Shown: positions 34,921 through 43,676, counted from the stretch's first letter. The stretch: 57,636 bases of DNA from Pseudomonadota bacterium (GCA_963205255.1 CAUJIK010000109.1:1-57636); one strand, 5' to 3'. Notes: generated by a model from the letters alone, not told the origin. Numbers and translations: made by a program.

Positions 34921-36240
34921 TCAGTCGTAGGCGCGCTCGCCGTGCTCGGTGGTGTCCAGACCCTCGCGCTCCACCTCCTCGCTGGGGCGGATGCCGACGG
35001 TGATCTTCGCCACGAAGAAGGCGATGGCGGTGATCAGCGCCGACCAGATGATGGTGAACAGCACGCTGACCGCCTGGATGAGGAACTGGTGGCTGATGCT
35101 GTCGATCTCCGCCACGCCGCCGAAGGCCGGGGCGCCGAGGATCGCGACGCCCAGCGCGCCGATGATGCCGCCCACCGCATGCACACCGAACACGTCCAGC
35201 GAGTCGTCATAGCGCAGCGCCTTCTTGAGGCCCGCGACCGCCCACATGCAGACCACGCCGGCGATGAGGCCCAGCACGATCGCGCCCGTGGGGCCGACCG
35301 AGCCGCAGGAGGGTGTGATGGCCACGAGGCCCGCAATCGCGCCCGAAGCGGCGCCGAGCACGGTGGGCTTGCCTTTGAAGATCCACTCGGCGAATACCCA
35401 GGACACGACGCCCGCCGCGGTGCAGACGAAGGTGTTGAGGAACACCAGGCCCGAGCTTGCGCCCGCGCCGAGGCCGGAGCCGACATTGAAGCCGAACCAG
35501 CCCACCCACAGCAGCGAGGCGCCGGTGAGCACGTAGGGCAGGTTGTGCGGCTGCATGGGCGAAACGCCGTAGCCCAGCCGCTTGCCGACGATCAGCGCGC
35601 CCACCAGGCCCGCGATGCCGGCGTTGATGTGCACCACGGTGCCGCCCGCGTAGTCGATGGCGCCCAGATCCCCGATCCAGCCCCCGCCCCATACCGCGCG
35701 TGCAATGGGCAGGTAGCACAGCGTGAACCAGATGACCGCGAAGATCAGCACGGCGCTGAACCTGGTGCGCTCGACGAAGCCGCCCACCGCAAGAGCCGTG
35801 GTGAGCGCCGCGAAGGTGGCCTGGAAGGCCACGAACAGCAGCGCCGGAATCGTGCCGCCGTCGAGGATTTCCTCGGGGCCGATGCTGGCCAGCAGGAAGT
35901 TGCTCAGGTCACCGATGTAGTTGCCGTCGCCGCTGAAGGTCAGGCTGTAGCCGTAGACCACCCACAGCAGCGACAGCAACGAGAACACCATGAACACCTG
36001 GATGGAGGTGGACAGCATGTTCTTGGAGCGGGTCTGGCCGCCGTAGAACAGGACCAGGCCAGGTACGGCCATCAGGATCACGAGGGCGGTTGCGACGATC
36101 ATCCAGGCGGTGTCGCCCGTGTCGAGGACCGGCGCTGTTTCCTGCGCGCTGGCAAATGCCGGCAGCGTGGCCATCAGGGCCATCAGGAATCCTCGCGCCC
36201 GTCGCGTGAGAGATGCCGGGGCAAGACTACAGGTGTGCAT
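34921..36240 (-). CDS. amtB: Ammonium transporter AmtB
   Basis: A 439-residue Amt/Rh channel. A signal peptide-like start (MHTCSLAPASLTRR... to AFASAQ) is followed by eleven helices. Signature parts are GLVLFYGGQTRSKN, VVHINAGIAGLVGALIVGKR (pore His) and VFGVHAVGGIIGALG (second pore His). The ATG at 36240 has AAGGAG seven bases upstream; the frame continues upstream without Amt sequence. A sigma-54 type promoter and an NtrC-type site precede it. In Pseudomonas the order is amtB-glnK followed by ubiK and comM; here ubiK and comM are kept but no glnK is next to amtB, so PII partnership must come from elsewhere. Confidence 0.95.
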   Translation of the reverse strand: MHTCSLAPASLTRRARGFLMALMATLPAFASAQETAPVLDTGDTAWMIVATALVILMAVPGLVLFYGGQTRSKNMLSTSIQVFMVFSLLSLLWVVYGYSLTFSGDGNYIGDLSNFLLASIGPEEILDGGTIPALLFVAFQATFAALTTALAVGGFVERTRFSAVLIFAVIWFTLCYLPIARAVWGGGWIGDLGAIDYAGGTVVHINAGIAGLVGALIVGKRLGYGVSPMQPHNLPYVLTGASLLWVGWFGFNVGSGLGAGASSGLVFLNTFVCTAAGVVSWVFAEWIFKGKPTVLGAASGAIAGLVAITPSCGSVGPTGAIVLGLIAGVVCMWAVAGLKKALRYDDSLDVFGVHAVGGIIGALGVAILGAPAFGGVAEIDSISHQFLIQAVSVLFTIIWSALITAIAFFVAKITVGIRPSEEVEREGLDTTEHGERAYD

Positions 36241-36271
36241 GCAAGACTCCTTGTTTGACCTTGATCGGAAT

Positions 36272-36287
36272 TGCAGGATCCATGCCA
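36272..36287 (-). promoter_or_regulatory. Sigma-54 (RpoN) promoter for amtB
   Basis: The minus strand reads TGGCATGGATCCTGCA. Compared with the consensus TGGCAYRNNNNTTGCW it has one mismatch, and the essential GG and GC are exactly ten bases apart. The predicted start of transcription is about 20 bases before the amtB ATG, leaving room for the AAGGAG ribosome site. Fits nitrogen control of an ammonium transporter. Confidence 0.75.
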
Positions 36288-36370
36288 TGCTGTGGGCGCC
36301 GCTGGCGTTCATTGAAGGCGACCGTGGCAAGGGTGGAATGCACAGTTGTGGGCAGATGCATCGACAGGGC

Positions 36371-36385
36371 GCACCAATCCGGTGC
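36371..36385 (-). promoter_or_regulatory. NtrC-type enhancer site
   Basis: GCACC-AATCC-GGTGC is a perfect inverted repeat with the NtrC spacing (GCAC-type half-sites, 5-base centre), about 115 bases upstream of the predicted amtB transcription start, a usual distance for activators of sigma-54 promoters. It also lies just before the divergent ubiK start. Confidence 0.7.
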
Positions 36386-36399
36386 TTGAGGGGAATGAC

Positions 36400-36645
36400 T
36401 TGGAACAATCGCGACTCGACGAATTGCTGCGCCGTTTCATGGAAGGGTTGCCGCCTTCGCTGCAATCGGCGCGGGCCGACCTGGAAGCACATGCAGGGCG
36501 AGCGCTGCGCGCGGGGCTTACGCGGCTGGATCTGGTCACCCGTGAGGAGTTCGACGCGCAGTCGCGCGTGCTGGCGCGCAGCCGAGAGCTGATCGGACAA
36601 CTGGAGCAGCGCGTGGCCGAACTCGAGGCGAAACTGGGTCAATAG
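36400..36645 (+). CDS. ubiK: UbiK, ubiquinone synthesis accessory factor (BMFP/YqiC)
   Basis: An 81-residue mostly helical protein: an amphipathic N-terminal helix (LDELLRRFMEGLPPSLQ), the conserved TRLDLVTREEFDAQSRVL and a C-terminal coiled coil ending VAELEAKL. This is the YqiC/BMFP family, now UbiK, which forms a complex with UbiJ. The start is chosen as TTG at 36400 with GAGGGGA five bases upstream; GTG at 36382, which falls within the NtrC-type repeat, is an alternative that adds six residues. It precedes comM, as in Pseudomonas. Confidence 0.88.
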   Translation: MEQSRLDELLRRFMEGLPPSLQSARADLEAHAGRALRAGLTRLDLVTREEFDAQSRVLARSRELIGQLEQRVAELEAKLGQ

Positions 36646-36725
36646 ACGGCCGGTCCGGCGTTACTGCCCGTTCGCGCCGCTTTGTCCGCTTGCCGCGTAC
36701 CGTGGCGCTGCGATGCCATGCGGCC

Positions 36726-38237
36726 ATGGGTTTCGCACAGATACTGAGCCGCGCACAGATCGGCCTCGCCGCGCCGGAGGTGCGCGTCGAGGTGCATCTG
36801 GGCAGCGGTCTGCCCCAGTTCTCCATCGTCGGCCTGCCGGCTCCCGTGGTGCGCGAGAGCAAGGAACGGGTGCGTGCGGCGCTGGCGCATTGCGGCTTCG
36901 AGTTTCCGGCCGGGCGCATCACGGTGAATCTCGCGCCGGCGGATCTGCCCAAGGAGGGCGGCCGTTTCGATCTGCCCATTGCGCTGGGCATCCTGCTCGC
37001 CTCCGGTCAGCTGCGCGAGCCAGAGGGCCTGGCGTGCACCGAGTTCTATGGCGAGCTGGCGCTGACCGGCGAACTCAAGCCGGTGCCCGGGTTGCTGCTC
37101 GCGGCGCTGCACGCTTCGCAAGCGGGCCGCAGGCTGGTGGTGCCCGCGGTGCAGGTCAGGGAGCTTGCCGGTCTGGAAGGGCTGCAGGTGTGGGCCTTGC
37201 AGCAGCTGCGGAATCTGGACTCGCCGGTCATGCAGACCGCCGCGGCCGTGAGCGGCGCGGCTCCCGTCATGGCGCAGGTGGGCGGGGAGCCGCCGCCCGA
37301 TCTTGCCCAGGTGCGCGGCCAGCAGCAGGCACAGCGGGCGCTGGTCATCGCCGCGGCAGGGCAGCACTCATTGCTGCTGTGCGGGCCGCCGGGATCGGGC
37401 AAGAGCATGCTGGCCCGTTGCCTTCCGGGCCTGCTGCCGCCTCTGGAGCAAGCCGAAGCGCTGGAGGTGGCTGCCATCGCCGCTGTGGCGCAGCTGCCGC
37501 CGCGCTGGCCACCGGAGCGCCCTTTCCGCTGTCCCCACCACAGCGCTTCGGCGCATGCCATCGTCGGCGGCGGCCCGGCATTGCGCCCGGGCGAGGTGAG
37601 CCTGGCGCATCGTGGTGTGCTGTTCCTCGATGAGCTGCCGGAGTTCGATCGCCGCGTGCTCGAGGGTCTGCGCGAGCCGCTGGAGGCCGGCGTGATGCAC
37701 GTGGTGCGGGCCAGGGCGCAGGCGCGGTTCCCCGCGGCATTCCAGCTGGTCGCGGCGATGAACCCCTGTCCCTGCGGATGTGCCGGGCTGGTGACGCCCC
37801 GCTGCCGTTGCCGCAAGGCGCAGGTGGAGCAATATCGCGCCCGCATTTCCGGGCCGCTGCTGGATCGCATCGATCTTCAGCTGCACCTCCCCGCGGTCAC
37901 GACGGAGGATCTGGTGGCGGCGCCGGCACTAGGGGTGGAGGAGCCGGCGTTGTGCACGCGACGCGCGGCGGCGGCGGTGCATGCGGCGCGGCAGCTGCAG
38001 CAGGCGCGTCAGGGGTGTCTCAACGCCCATCTGGGCCCGGCCCAGACTCTGGAGCACTGCCACCCCGACGGCGCGGGCCTGAGGCTGCTGCGGGAGGCAA
38101 GCCAGCGCCGCGGCTATTCGGCGCGCAGCCAGCACCGCGTGTTGCGGGTGGCGCGCACCATCGCCGACCTCGGCGGGTGCGCGCAGACGCGGGTGGAGGA
38201 GGTGGCCGAAGCCCTGGCGCTGCGCTGGAGCGACTAG
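36726..38237 (+). CDS. comM: ComM/YifB-family magnesium chelatase-like ATPase
   Basis: A 503-residue AAA+ protein. The N-terminal domain has SRAQIGLAAPEVRVEVHL and the hallmark GLPQFSIVGLP; the ATPase has Walker A CGPPGSGKSM and Walker B GVLFLDELPEF. A cysteine cluster, NPCPCGCAG, lies in the C-terminal half with RISGPLLDRIDL. In Vibrio, ComM is a hexameric helicase that promotes branch migration during natural transformation. The ATG at 36726 gives the normal MGFAQ start; upstream TTG at 36690 would add 12 residues. Presence of the gene alone does not show competence. Confidence 0.94.
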   Translation: MGFAQILSRAQIGLAAPEVRVEVHLGSGLPQFSIVGLPAPVVRESKERVRAALAHCGFEFPAGRITVNLAPADLPKEGGRFDLPIALGILLASGQLREPEGLACTEFYGELALTGELKPVPGLLLAALHASQAGRRLVVPAVQVRELAGLEGLQVWALQQLRNLDSPVMQTAAAVSGAAPVMAQVGGEPPPDLAQVRGQQQAQRALVIAAAGQHSLLLCGPPGSGKSMLARCLPGLLPPLEQAEALEVAAIAAVAQLPPRWPPERPFRCPHHSASAHAIVGGGPALRPGEVSLAHRGVLFLDELPEFDRRVLEGLREPLEAGVMHVVRARAQARFPAAFQLVAAMNPCPCGCAGLVTPRCRCRKAQVEQYRARISGPLLDRIDLQLHLPAVTTEDLVAAPALGVEEPALCTRRAAAAVHAARQLQQARQGCLNAHLGPAQTLEHCHPDGAGLRLLREASQRRGYSARSQHRVLRVARTIADLGGCAQTRVEEVAEALALRWSD

Positions 38238-38256
38238 GCGCGCGCAGCGCCCGGGA

Positions 38257-38772
38257 TCACATGGCCAGCATGTGGTCGAGGCTGGCCTTGATCAGGTCGT
38301 CGGACAGATCGGTGCGGCCGCCCTTGGGGGGCATGACTCCGTCCGAGCCGGTGAAGCCCTTGATGGCGTGATCGTAAAGCGTGGGCATGCCCTTGGAGCG
38401 GCGCGGGCCCCAGGCGGCGCTGTCCCCGGCCTTGGGGGCGCCGGCGATGCCCAGGCCATGACAGGCCTTGCAGGCCTGCTCGTACACCTCGTCGCCGGTG
38501 GTCGGCACGGCCATCGCGAAGCTCGCGGTCGCTGTGGCCGCGACCGGCGCGATGACCAGGGCTGAGTTGTCCTGGCCGGCCACGGCAACGCGCACGGGCA
38601 GCGCCGTGCGGGCCTGCACGTCCTGAACCACCAGCGGGTCTCCCTTGAGCGGCGCCATCTGCTGCGTGGCGCCCAGATGGCGCGCGAGCGCGAATATCGA
38701 CAGCATGACCACGACCAGAAGGCCGATGACGACGCTGAAAACGTTGAAAAAGTGGGTGTCCTGCTTGCTCAC
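38257..38772 (-). CDS. Membrane-anchored class I cytochrome c (c5-like)
   Basis: A 171-residue protein with one N-terminal transmembrane helix (residues ~10-30), a flexible periplasmic linker and a cytochrome c domain. Haem attachment is CKACH (C101, C104, H105), and the distal Met lies in GVMPPKGG. YEQACKACHGLGIAGAPKAGD resembles cytochrome c5 of gammaproteobacteria; only the first part is quoted to show the motif. Likely an electron shuttle in the inner membrane. Its 3' end lies 20 bases from the comM stop (convergent). Confidence 0.9.
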   Translation of the reverse strand: MSKQDTHFFNVFSVVIGLLVVVMLSIFALARHLGATQQMAPLKGDPLVVQDVQARTALPVRVAVAGQDNSALVIAPVAATATASFAMAVPTTGDEVYEQACKACHGLGIAGAPKAGDSAAWGPRRSKGMPTLYDHAIKGFTGSDGVMPPKGGRTDLSDDLIKASLDHMLAM

Positions 38773-38846
38773 GATGGAGGAATCCGGCTGTCGAGTGGTT
38801 CTATAACAGGCGATTATAGCCGGATCGGCGCTTTTCCGGGTGAGGC

Positions 38847-38899
38847 AACGCCCCGGGCGCCGGTCGGGGCGCCGGTCGGGGCGCCGGCGCCCGGGCGTT
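38847..38899. repeat. GC-only repeat forming a long hairpin
   Basis: AACGCCCC-GGGCGCCGG at 38847-38863 pairs with CCGGCGCCCGGGCGTT at 38884-38899 (one bulged C). The loop contains a repeated unit, GGGGCGCCGGTC, present almost three times across 38854-38887. It lies after the sulfatase stop and may end or protect that transcript, though there is no T-run. Confidence 0.6.
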
Positions 38900-38923
38900 C
38901 CTCAAAGCACAAGGCCCTCAGGA

Positions 38924-40312
38924 TCAGTAGCGATCCGTCGCCAGGTTGTGCACATCCTCGGAAAATGTGTGCTCCGGATAGGCCAACATGGTGGCATTCC
39001 AGGTATTGAACGCCGCCTGCAGGGCAGCGAACCGCTCCGGATGCACGGCGCGCAGATTGGCCTGCTCGCGCTGGTCGGCAGCCAGATCGAAGAGATATTC
39101 GCGGCCGCCGATACTCAGGTATTTCCACTGGCCGTCGCGCACCGCGCGCTGGTCGTTGGCCCGGTAGCGCCAGTACACGGTGCGCGGGCTGGTCGCGGCG
39201 CCTTCCAGCACCGGCAGCAGGGACTGGCCGTCGGTCGGAAACCGCGGATCAGCAGCGCCGCCCGCGGTCTCCAGCAACGTGGGCAGCCAGTCCATGGTCA
39301 TCGCGACCTGGTCGGTGTCGCGTCCGCGACGGATGCGCGCAGGCCAGCGCACCAGCAGCGGCACCCGTATGCCGCCCTCCAGCAGCTCGCCCTTGCGCCC
39401 GATCAGCGGCCAGACATCCGAGAAGCGCTCGCCGCCATTGTCCGAAGTGAAGATGACGATGGTGTTGTCGGCGAGGCGGGCGCGCTGCAGCGCCTTGAGC
39501 AGCTTGCCGACATTGTCGTCCAGCGAGCGCAGCATCTGGTGATAGGTCGCAAGGTTGCCGCCATCGCGATGCTGCAGGCCGGAAAGCCTGCGCGAAACCT
39601 CCTCGTCATCGGGCCCTTCCCACGGCCAGTGAGGCGCGGTGTAGTGGACGCTGAGCAGGAACGGCGAGGAGCCGGCAGCCAGGCGCCGCACCTCGCTTGC
39701 CGATTCGTCGCCGAGCACGTCGGTGAGATACCCGAAACGCTGCACCGCGTTCTGGCCGTCGTTGAGGCCGTTGTAGGGGTCCGTCGTATCCTGGGCATTG
39801 AAGCGATGGGTGAAATAGTCGACCGCGCCGCCGTAGATGCCGAGGAAGCGGTCGTAGCCGCTCTTCAGTGGCCCATAGGCAGGCGCGGGCCCCAGATGCC
39901 ATTTGCCGACCAGCGAGGTGGTGTAACCACGGCCGCGCAGCAGCGAGGGCAGGGTCGGATGCTCGGGAGGCAACCCGATCTGCTGGCTGGCGCTGGCATA
40001 GGGCTCTTCCAGGCCGATCCGCAGGCGGTACTGATAGCGCCCCGTCATCAGCGCCGTGCGCGTGGCCGAGCACACGGATGAGTTGGCATAGGCCTGGCGG
40101 AAGCGCATTCCGCCGGTGCCGATGCTGTCGATGAAGGGGGTCCCCGGTCCATTGCGGCCATAGGCCGAAAGGTCGGCCACACCCAGATCGTCCGCCATGA
40201 TGAACACGATGTTGGGCTGCCGCGCGGCGGCCGGCGTCCGGGATGCGGCGCCTGATGCAAAGGGCGCCGCGACGGCGGCCCCCAGGAACTGGCGTCTGGA
40301 AAAGTTGCTCAT
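38924..40312 (-). CDS. Tat-exported arylsulfatase-type sulfatase
   Basis: A 462-residue alkaline-phosphatase-superfamily sulfatase. The N-terminus has a twin-arginine signal (SRRQFLGAA). The formylglycine site is C81 in CSATRTALMTGRY; Ala stands where most family members have Pro in CxPxR, a variant present in some sulfatases. Metal ligands include D41-D42 (MADDLG) and SDNGGERF; LVGKWHLG is the second signature. Cleaves sulfate esters outside the cytoplasm; activation needs a formylglycine-generating enzyme or anSME, neither in view. It is divergent from the hydrolase operon that starts with the NTF2-like gene. Confidence 0.9.
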   Translation of the reverse strand: MSNFSRRQFLGAAVAAPFASGAASRTPAAARQPNIVFIMADDLGVADLSAYGRNGPGTPFIDSIGTGGMRFRQAYANSSVCSATRTALMTGRYQYRLRIGLEEPYASASQQIGLPPEHPTLPSLLRGRGYTTSLVGKWHLGPAPAYGPLKSGYDRFLGIYGGAVDYFTHRFNAQDTTDPYNGLNDGQNAVQRFGYLTDVLGDESASEVRRLAAGSSPFLLSVHYTAPHWPWEGPDDEEVSRRLSGLQHRDGGNLATYHQMLRSLDDNVGKLLKALQRARLADNTIVIFTSDNGGERFSDVWPLIGRKGELLEGGIRVPLLVRWPARIRRGRDTDQVAMTMDWLPTLLETAGGAADPRFPTDGQSLLPVLEGAATSPRTVYWRYRANDQRAVRDGQWKYLSIGGREYLFDLAADQREQANLRAVHPERFAALQAAFNTWNATMLAYPEHTFSEDVHNLATDRY

Positions 40313-40391
40313 GACCTGCTCCCCGCCCTGGTTGTCTTGCAGCTGACAGTATCAAGAGCCGCGCAGGACCGTGACGGGTGTCGCTGGTGCA

Positions 40392-40421
40392 TTGGCAGTG
40401 GAACTTTGGTTCCCTTATGGT
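40392..40421 (+). promoter_or_regulatory. Possible sigma-70 promoter of the hydrolase operon
   Basis: TTGGCA (40392-40397) and TATGGT (40416-40421) with an 18-base spacer match 5 of 6 and 4 of 6 consensus positions. A hairpin (GGAGGCC at 40423-40429 with GGCCTCC at 40438-40444) follows in the presumed 5' leader. Prediction by eye only. Confidence 0.35.
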
Positions 40422-40505
40422 GGGAGGCCGCTGCTGTGGCCTCCGGCCAATGCCCCTACGATCCTGAAGATTCCACTCCCTCCAACTCCAGCGGTGGTCG
40501 TCAGC

Positions 40506-40907
40506 ATGACAACCTTGACCGATTCTCTGCAGCTGTCCGCGTACTTCGAAGTCCAGGCGGCGCTGAACAAGTACATCGAAGGCATCCGGACCGGCGACGT
40601 CGCGCTGCTGCGCAGCGTGTTCGACGAGAACGCCCGCCTGCATGGCACCATCATGGGCAATGAGGTCAACGGCCCGCTGGATGTGTTCCTCAAGGATGTG
40701 GCCGGGAACCCGCCGCCGGTGAAATCCGGCGAGCCGTTCCGCGCGGCCATCGTCGACATCCACGTGAATGGCAACACCGCGCGCGGCACCGTCATCGAGC
40801 AGTCCTACTTCGGGCTGAACTTCATGGATCACTTCCACCTGCTGAAGACGGCGCGTGGCTGGGTGATCGTCGACAAGCTTTTCTATCACGAGCCGCCCGC
40901 GAAATAA
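40506..40907 (+). CDS. NTF2-like protein (putative lumazine-binding/SnoaL type)
   Basis: A 133-residue alpha+beta barrel of the NTF2-like superfamily, best matching the Lumazine_bd_2 kind: VQAALNKYIEGIRTGDVALLRSVFDENARLHG at the start, shown here by its parts ALNKYIEGIRTGD and SVFDENARLHG, and FHLLKTARGWVIVDKLFYHEP at the end. No signal peptide. The ATG at 40506 begins family-like sequence; an upstream open frame does not. It stands 10 bases before the CocE-type gene and should be the first gene of that operon. Function unknown. Confidence 0.82.
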   Translation: MTTLTDSLQLSAYFEVQAALNKYIEGIRTGDVALLRSVFDENARLHGTIMGNEVNGPLDVFLKDVAGNPPPVKSGEPFRAAIVDIHVNGNTARGTVIEQSYFGLNFMDHFHLLKTARGWVIVDKLFYHEPPAK

Positions 40908-40917
40908 CAAGGCCGCC

Positions 40918-42768
40918 ATGACAGGAGCCACACTTCGGGCCGGTCTGTTGGCGATGGCCGCGGCGCTGGCGTTGCCGGCCTGGTCGCAGCAGCCCACCAG
41001 CACTCTTTATGGGCCGGCGCAGCTCTCGCAGCCGCAACACAAGGTGCGGATGGAGCACAACGTCAAGGTGCGCATGCGCGATGGCGTCGAGCTCTCGACC
41101 GACATCTACCGGCCCGATGCGCCGGGCAGGTTCCCGACGGTGTTCGGCCGCACGCCCTACAACAACATCAGCGCGGGCGCGCTGGCCACGGGCAGGTACT
41201 ACGCCGAGCGTGGCTATGTCTATGTGACGCAGGACGTGCGCGGCCGCTATGACTCCGATGGCCAGTTCACGCTGTATGCCAGCGAGGCGAAGGACGGGCT
41301 GGATTCGCTCGACTGGATCGCGGCGCAGCCGTGGAGCAATGGCAAGATCGGCATGACCGGCGGTTCCTACGGCGGCTATGTGCAGATTGCGCCCGCGGTG
41401 CATCAGCCGCAGAACCTTACCGCGATGGCTGCTTCAGTCACCACCAGCGACATCTTCAATGGCTGGACCTTCATCGATGGCGCCGCGTATCTGAGCTTCG
41501 ACATCGGCTGGGCCGGTGTGGACATGGCCGGTCGTGGTTTCCAGTATGGCGCCGGGCTCGACTGGCCGACCATCTATCGGCACCTGCCGCTGGCGACCAT
41601 GGGCGAGGCGGCCAGCCAGCCCAATTCCGGCTATCGCGAACTGCTCAGGCGCCCGCGCGCCGATGATGTTTTCTGGCGTGGCATCAGTCTCGAAAAGGAA
41701 GTGCACAAGATCTCGGTGCCCTTCCTCACGGTCACCGGCTGGTACGACATCTTCCTGCGCGGCGCGCTGAGTGATCATGTGGATATCCGCGCCAACAGCC
41801 CCTCGGAGCTGGCGCGCAACAACAAGCGGCTGATCGTCGGTCCGTGGACGCACAGCACCGGTGTGCGCAACAACAATCCGAGCCTGTCGGCCACCGGCCC
41901 GGAACGCGGCGTGGATTTCGGCGCCGATGCGCAGGTGAACCTGGGCGATATCTATCTGCGCTGGCAGGACCACTGGCTCAAGGGCGTCGACAACGGCGTC
42001 GAGCGGGATGCGCCGGTGAAGATCTTCGTGATGGGCGAGAACAAATGGCGCGACGAACAGGAGTGGCCGCTGGCGCGCGCGAAGTACACGAAGTATTTTC
42101 TTTCGAGCGGCGGCAAGGCCAACAGTGTCGACGGTGACGGCACGCTTTCAACCAGTGCGCCGCGCGGCGCGGCCAGCGACCAGTACACCTATGATCCGGC
42201 CGATCCGGTGCCGACGCTGGGTGGCAACCTGCTCGACTGCCTGATGTGCCTGACGGTGCAGCAGGGGCCGGTGAACCAGGCGAAGGCCGAGGCGCGCCAG
42301 GACGTGCTGGTGTACACCACGCCCGTGCTCACCGAGGCCGTGGAAGTGACTGGCCCGCTGAAGGTGAAGCTCTATGCCACCAGCAGCGCGCGCGACACCG
42401 ACTGGACCGCGAAGCTGGTGGACGTGCATCCGGATGGTTACGCGCAGAACATCCAGGACGGCATCATTCGCGCCCGTTACCGCCAGGGCAAGGAGGCGCC
42501 GGCCTCGCTGCTGGAGCCGGGCAAGGTGTATGAATATGACATCGACCTGTGGGCCACCAGCAATGTGTTCCTGCCGGGGCATCGCATTCGCCTCGAGATT
42601 TCCAGCAGCAATTTCCCGCGTTTCGACCGCAACCTGAACACCGGCGAGGATCCGGTGACGGGTGTGCGCATGGAGAAGGCGCAGCAGATCGTGCTTCATT
42701 CTGCGCGCTATCCTTCCCACATCCTGCTGCCCATCATTCCCATGAGTGATGGCGTGGCGCGGAAATGA
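40918..42768 (+). CDS. CocE/NonD-family exported hydrolase
   Basis: A 616-residue X-Pro dipeptidyl-peptidase S15/CocE-type serine hydrolase with a signal peptide (cleavage near AWSQQ). The alpha/beta-hydrolase part has the nucleophile S150 in MTGGSYGGY, the Asp region GWYDIFLRGAL and the His region GPWTHSTG. A C-terminal jelly-roll domain (residues ~430-600: TGPLKVKLYATSSA, DLWATSNVFLPGHRIRLE) completes the family layout. Substrates range from cocaine esters to acyl amides and beta-lactams; it is not predictable here. Its stop overlaps an in-frame ATG of the next gene. Confidence 0.9.
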   Translation: MTGATLRAGLLAMAAALALPAWSQQPTSTLYGPAQLSQPQHKVRMEHNVKVRMRDGVELSTDIYRPDAPGRFPTVFGRTPYNNISAGALATGRYYAERGYVYVTQDVRGRYDSDGQFTLYASEAKDGLDSLDWIAAQPWSNGKIGMTGGSYGGYVQIAPAVHQPQNLTAMAASVTTSDIFNGWTFIDGAAYLSFDIGWAGVDMAGRGFQYGAGLDWPTIYRHLPLATMGEAASQPNSGYRELLRRPRADDVFWRGISLEKEVHKISVPFLTVTGWYDIFLRGALSDHVDIRANSPSELARNNKRLIVGPWTHSTGVRNNNPSLSATGPERGVDFGADAQVNLGDIYLRWQDHWLKGVDNGVERDAPVKIFVMGENKWRDEQEWPLARAKYTKYFLSSGGKANSVDGDGTLSTSAPRGAASDQYTYDPADPVPTLGGNLLDCLMCLTVQQGPVNQAKAEARQDVLVYTTPVLTEAVEVTGPLKVKLYATSSARDTDWTAKLVDVHPDGYAQNIQDGIIRARYRQGKEAPASLLEPGKVYEYDIDLWATSNVFLPGHRIRLEISSSNFPRFDRNLNTGEDPVTGVRMEKAQQIVLHSARYPSHILLPIIPMSDGVARK

Positions 42769-42815
42769 AAACGCGGTTTTCGACACTACAGCGTCTGGTT
42801 CAACTGGAGAGATTC

Positions 42816-43676
42816 ATGCGTGGGATGGTGAAAGGGATTGGCGTTTTCGTTGCAACGTTCCTGGTGTGGAACGTGGCTTCGGCCCAGACCGTCGATCTGT
42901 GGCCCGGCGTTGCGCCCGGCTCCGAGAACTGGACCTATGTCGAGAAGCGCGTGAACGACGCGCCGGGCGGCGCCATCGTGGTCAACGTGGTCAAGCCCAC
43001 GCTGACGGCTTATCTGCCGAAGAAGGGCAAGGCCACCGGAACCGGCGTGATCGTCGCTCCCGGCGGCGCGTTCGTGGCGCTTTCGATCGATGCCGAGGGC
43101 GAGGCCGTGGCGCGCTGGCTGCAGGCGCGCGGCATCGCTGCCTTCGTGCTCAAGTATCGCCTGATGGAGCAGCGCCCCGGAGGCGCCATGCCGTCGATGC
43201 CCGACATGATGGCGGCCGAGAAATTCGCCGTCGCCGATGGCATGCAGGCCGTCAAGGTGGTGCGCGAGAACGCGGCCAGGTGGGGCATCTCGCCCGATCG
43301 CGTGGGCGTGGTCGGTTTCTCCGCCGGCGCGACGGTGGCCACCACCGCCCTGTTCAGTGACGATGCGGCCGTGCGTCCGAACTTCGCCGGCGTGATCTAC
43401 GGCGGTCCGTTCGGCGGCCCCGCGTCGGTGCCGAAGGATCTGCCGCCGGTGTTCCTGGCCTGGGCGCAGGATGATCCGATCGGCGAGAACACCACCGGCA
43501 AACTGTTCACGGCGATGAAGGCCGCGGGCTACAAGCCCGAGACCCACGCCTATCCTGCTGGCGGTCATGGCTTCGGCGCTAAGAAGCAGGGCCTGTCCAG
43601 CGATCACTGGATCGATTCTTTCCACCATTGGCTGCAGAGCCAGGGCTTCGGCAAGGCAGCCAAGTCGGCGCGTTGA
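42816..43676 (+). CDS. Exported alpha/beta-hydrolase (esterase, dienelactone-hydrolase-like)
   Basis: A 286-residue secreted hydrolase. Signal peptide MRGMVKGIGVFVATF to VASAQ. The core contains VIVAPGGAFVALS (oxyanion), the nucleophile S169 in VGFSAGA, D in AWAQDDPIG and H in PAGGHGFG: a complete triad. Domains of this BD-FAE/xylan esterase-like type cleave acetyl or feruloyl esters. The start chosen is ATG 42816 because GGAGAG is four bases upstream and a clean signal peptide begins there; ATG 42765, overlapping the previous stop as ATGA, would add 17 residues. Confidence 0.85.
   Translation: MRGMVKGIGVFVATFLVWNVASAQTVDLWPGVAPGSENWTYVEKRVNDAPGGAIVVNVVKPTLTAYLPKKGKATGTGVIVAPGGAFVALSIDAEGEAVARWLQARGIAAFVLKYRLMEQRPGGAMPSMPDMMAAEKFAVADGMQAVKVVRENAARWGISPDRVGVVGFSAGATVATTALFSDDAAVRPNFAGVIYGGPFGGPASVPKDLPPVFLAWAQDDPIGENTTGKLFTAMKAAGYKPETHAYPAGGHGFGAKKQGLSSDHWIDSFHHWLQSQGFGKAAKSAR

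Noticed and set aside
33180-35003. 607-residue plus-strand open frame across the kinase, DUF4124 and amtB genes
   Set aside because: It crosses three recognised minus-strand genes and a terminator and has low-complexity composition; a shadow.
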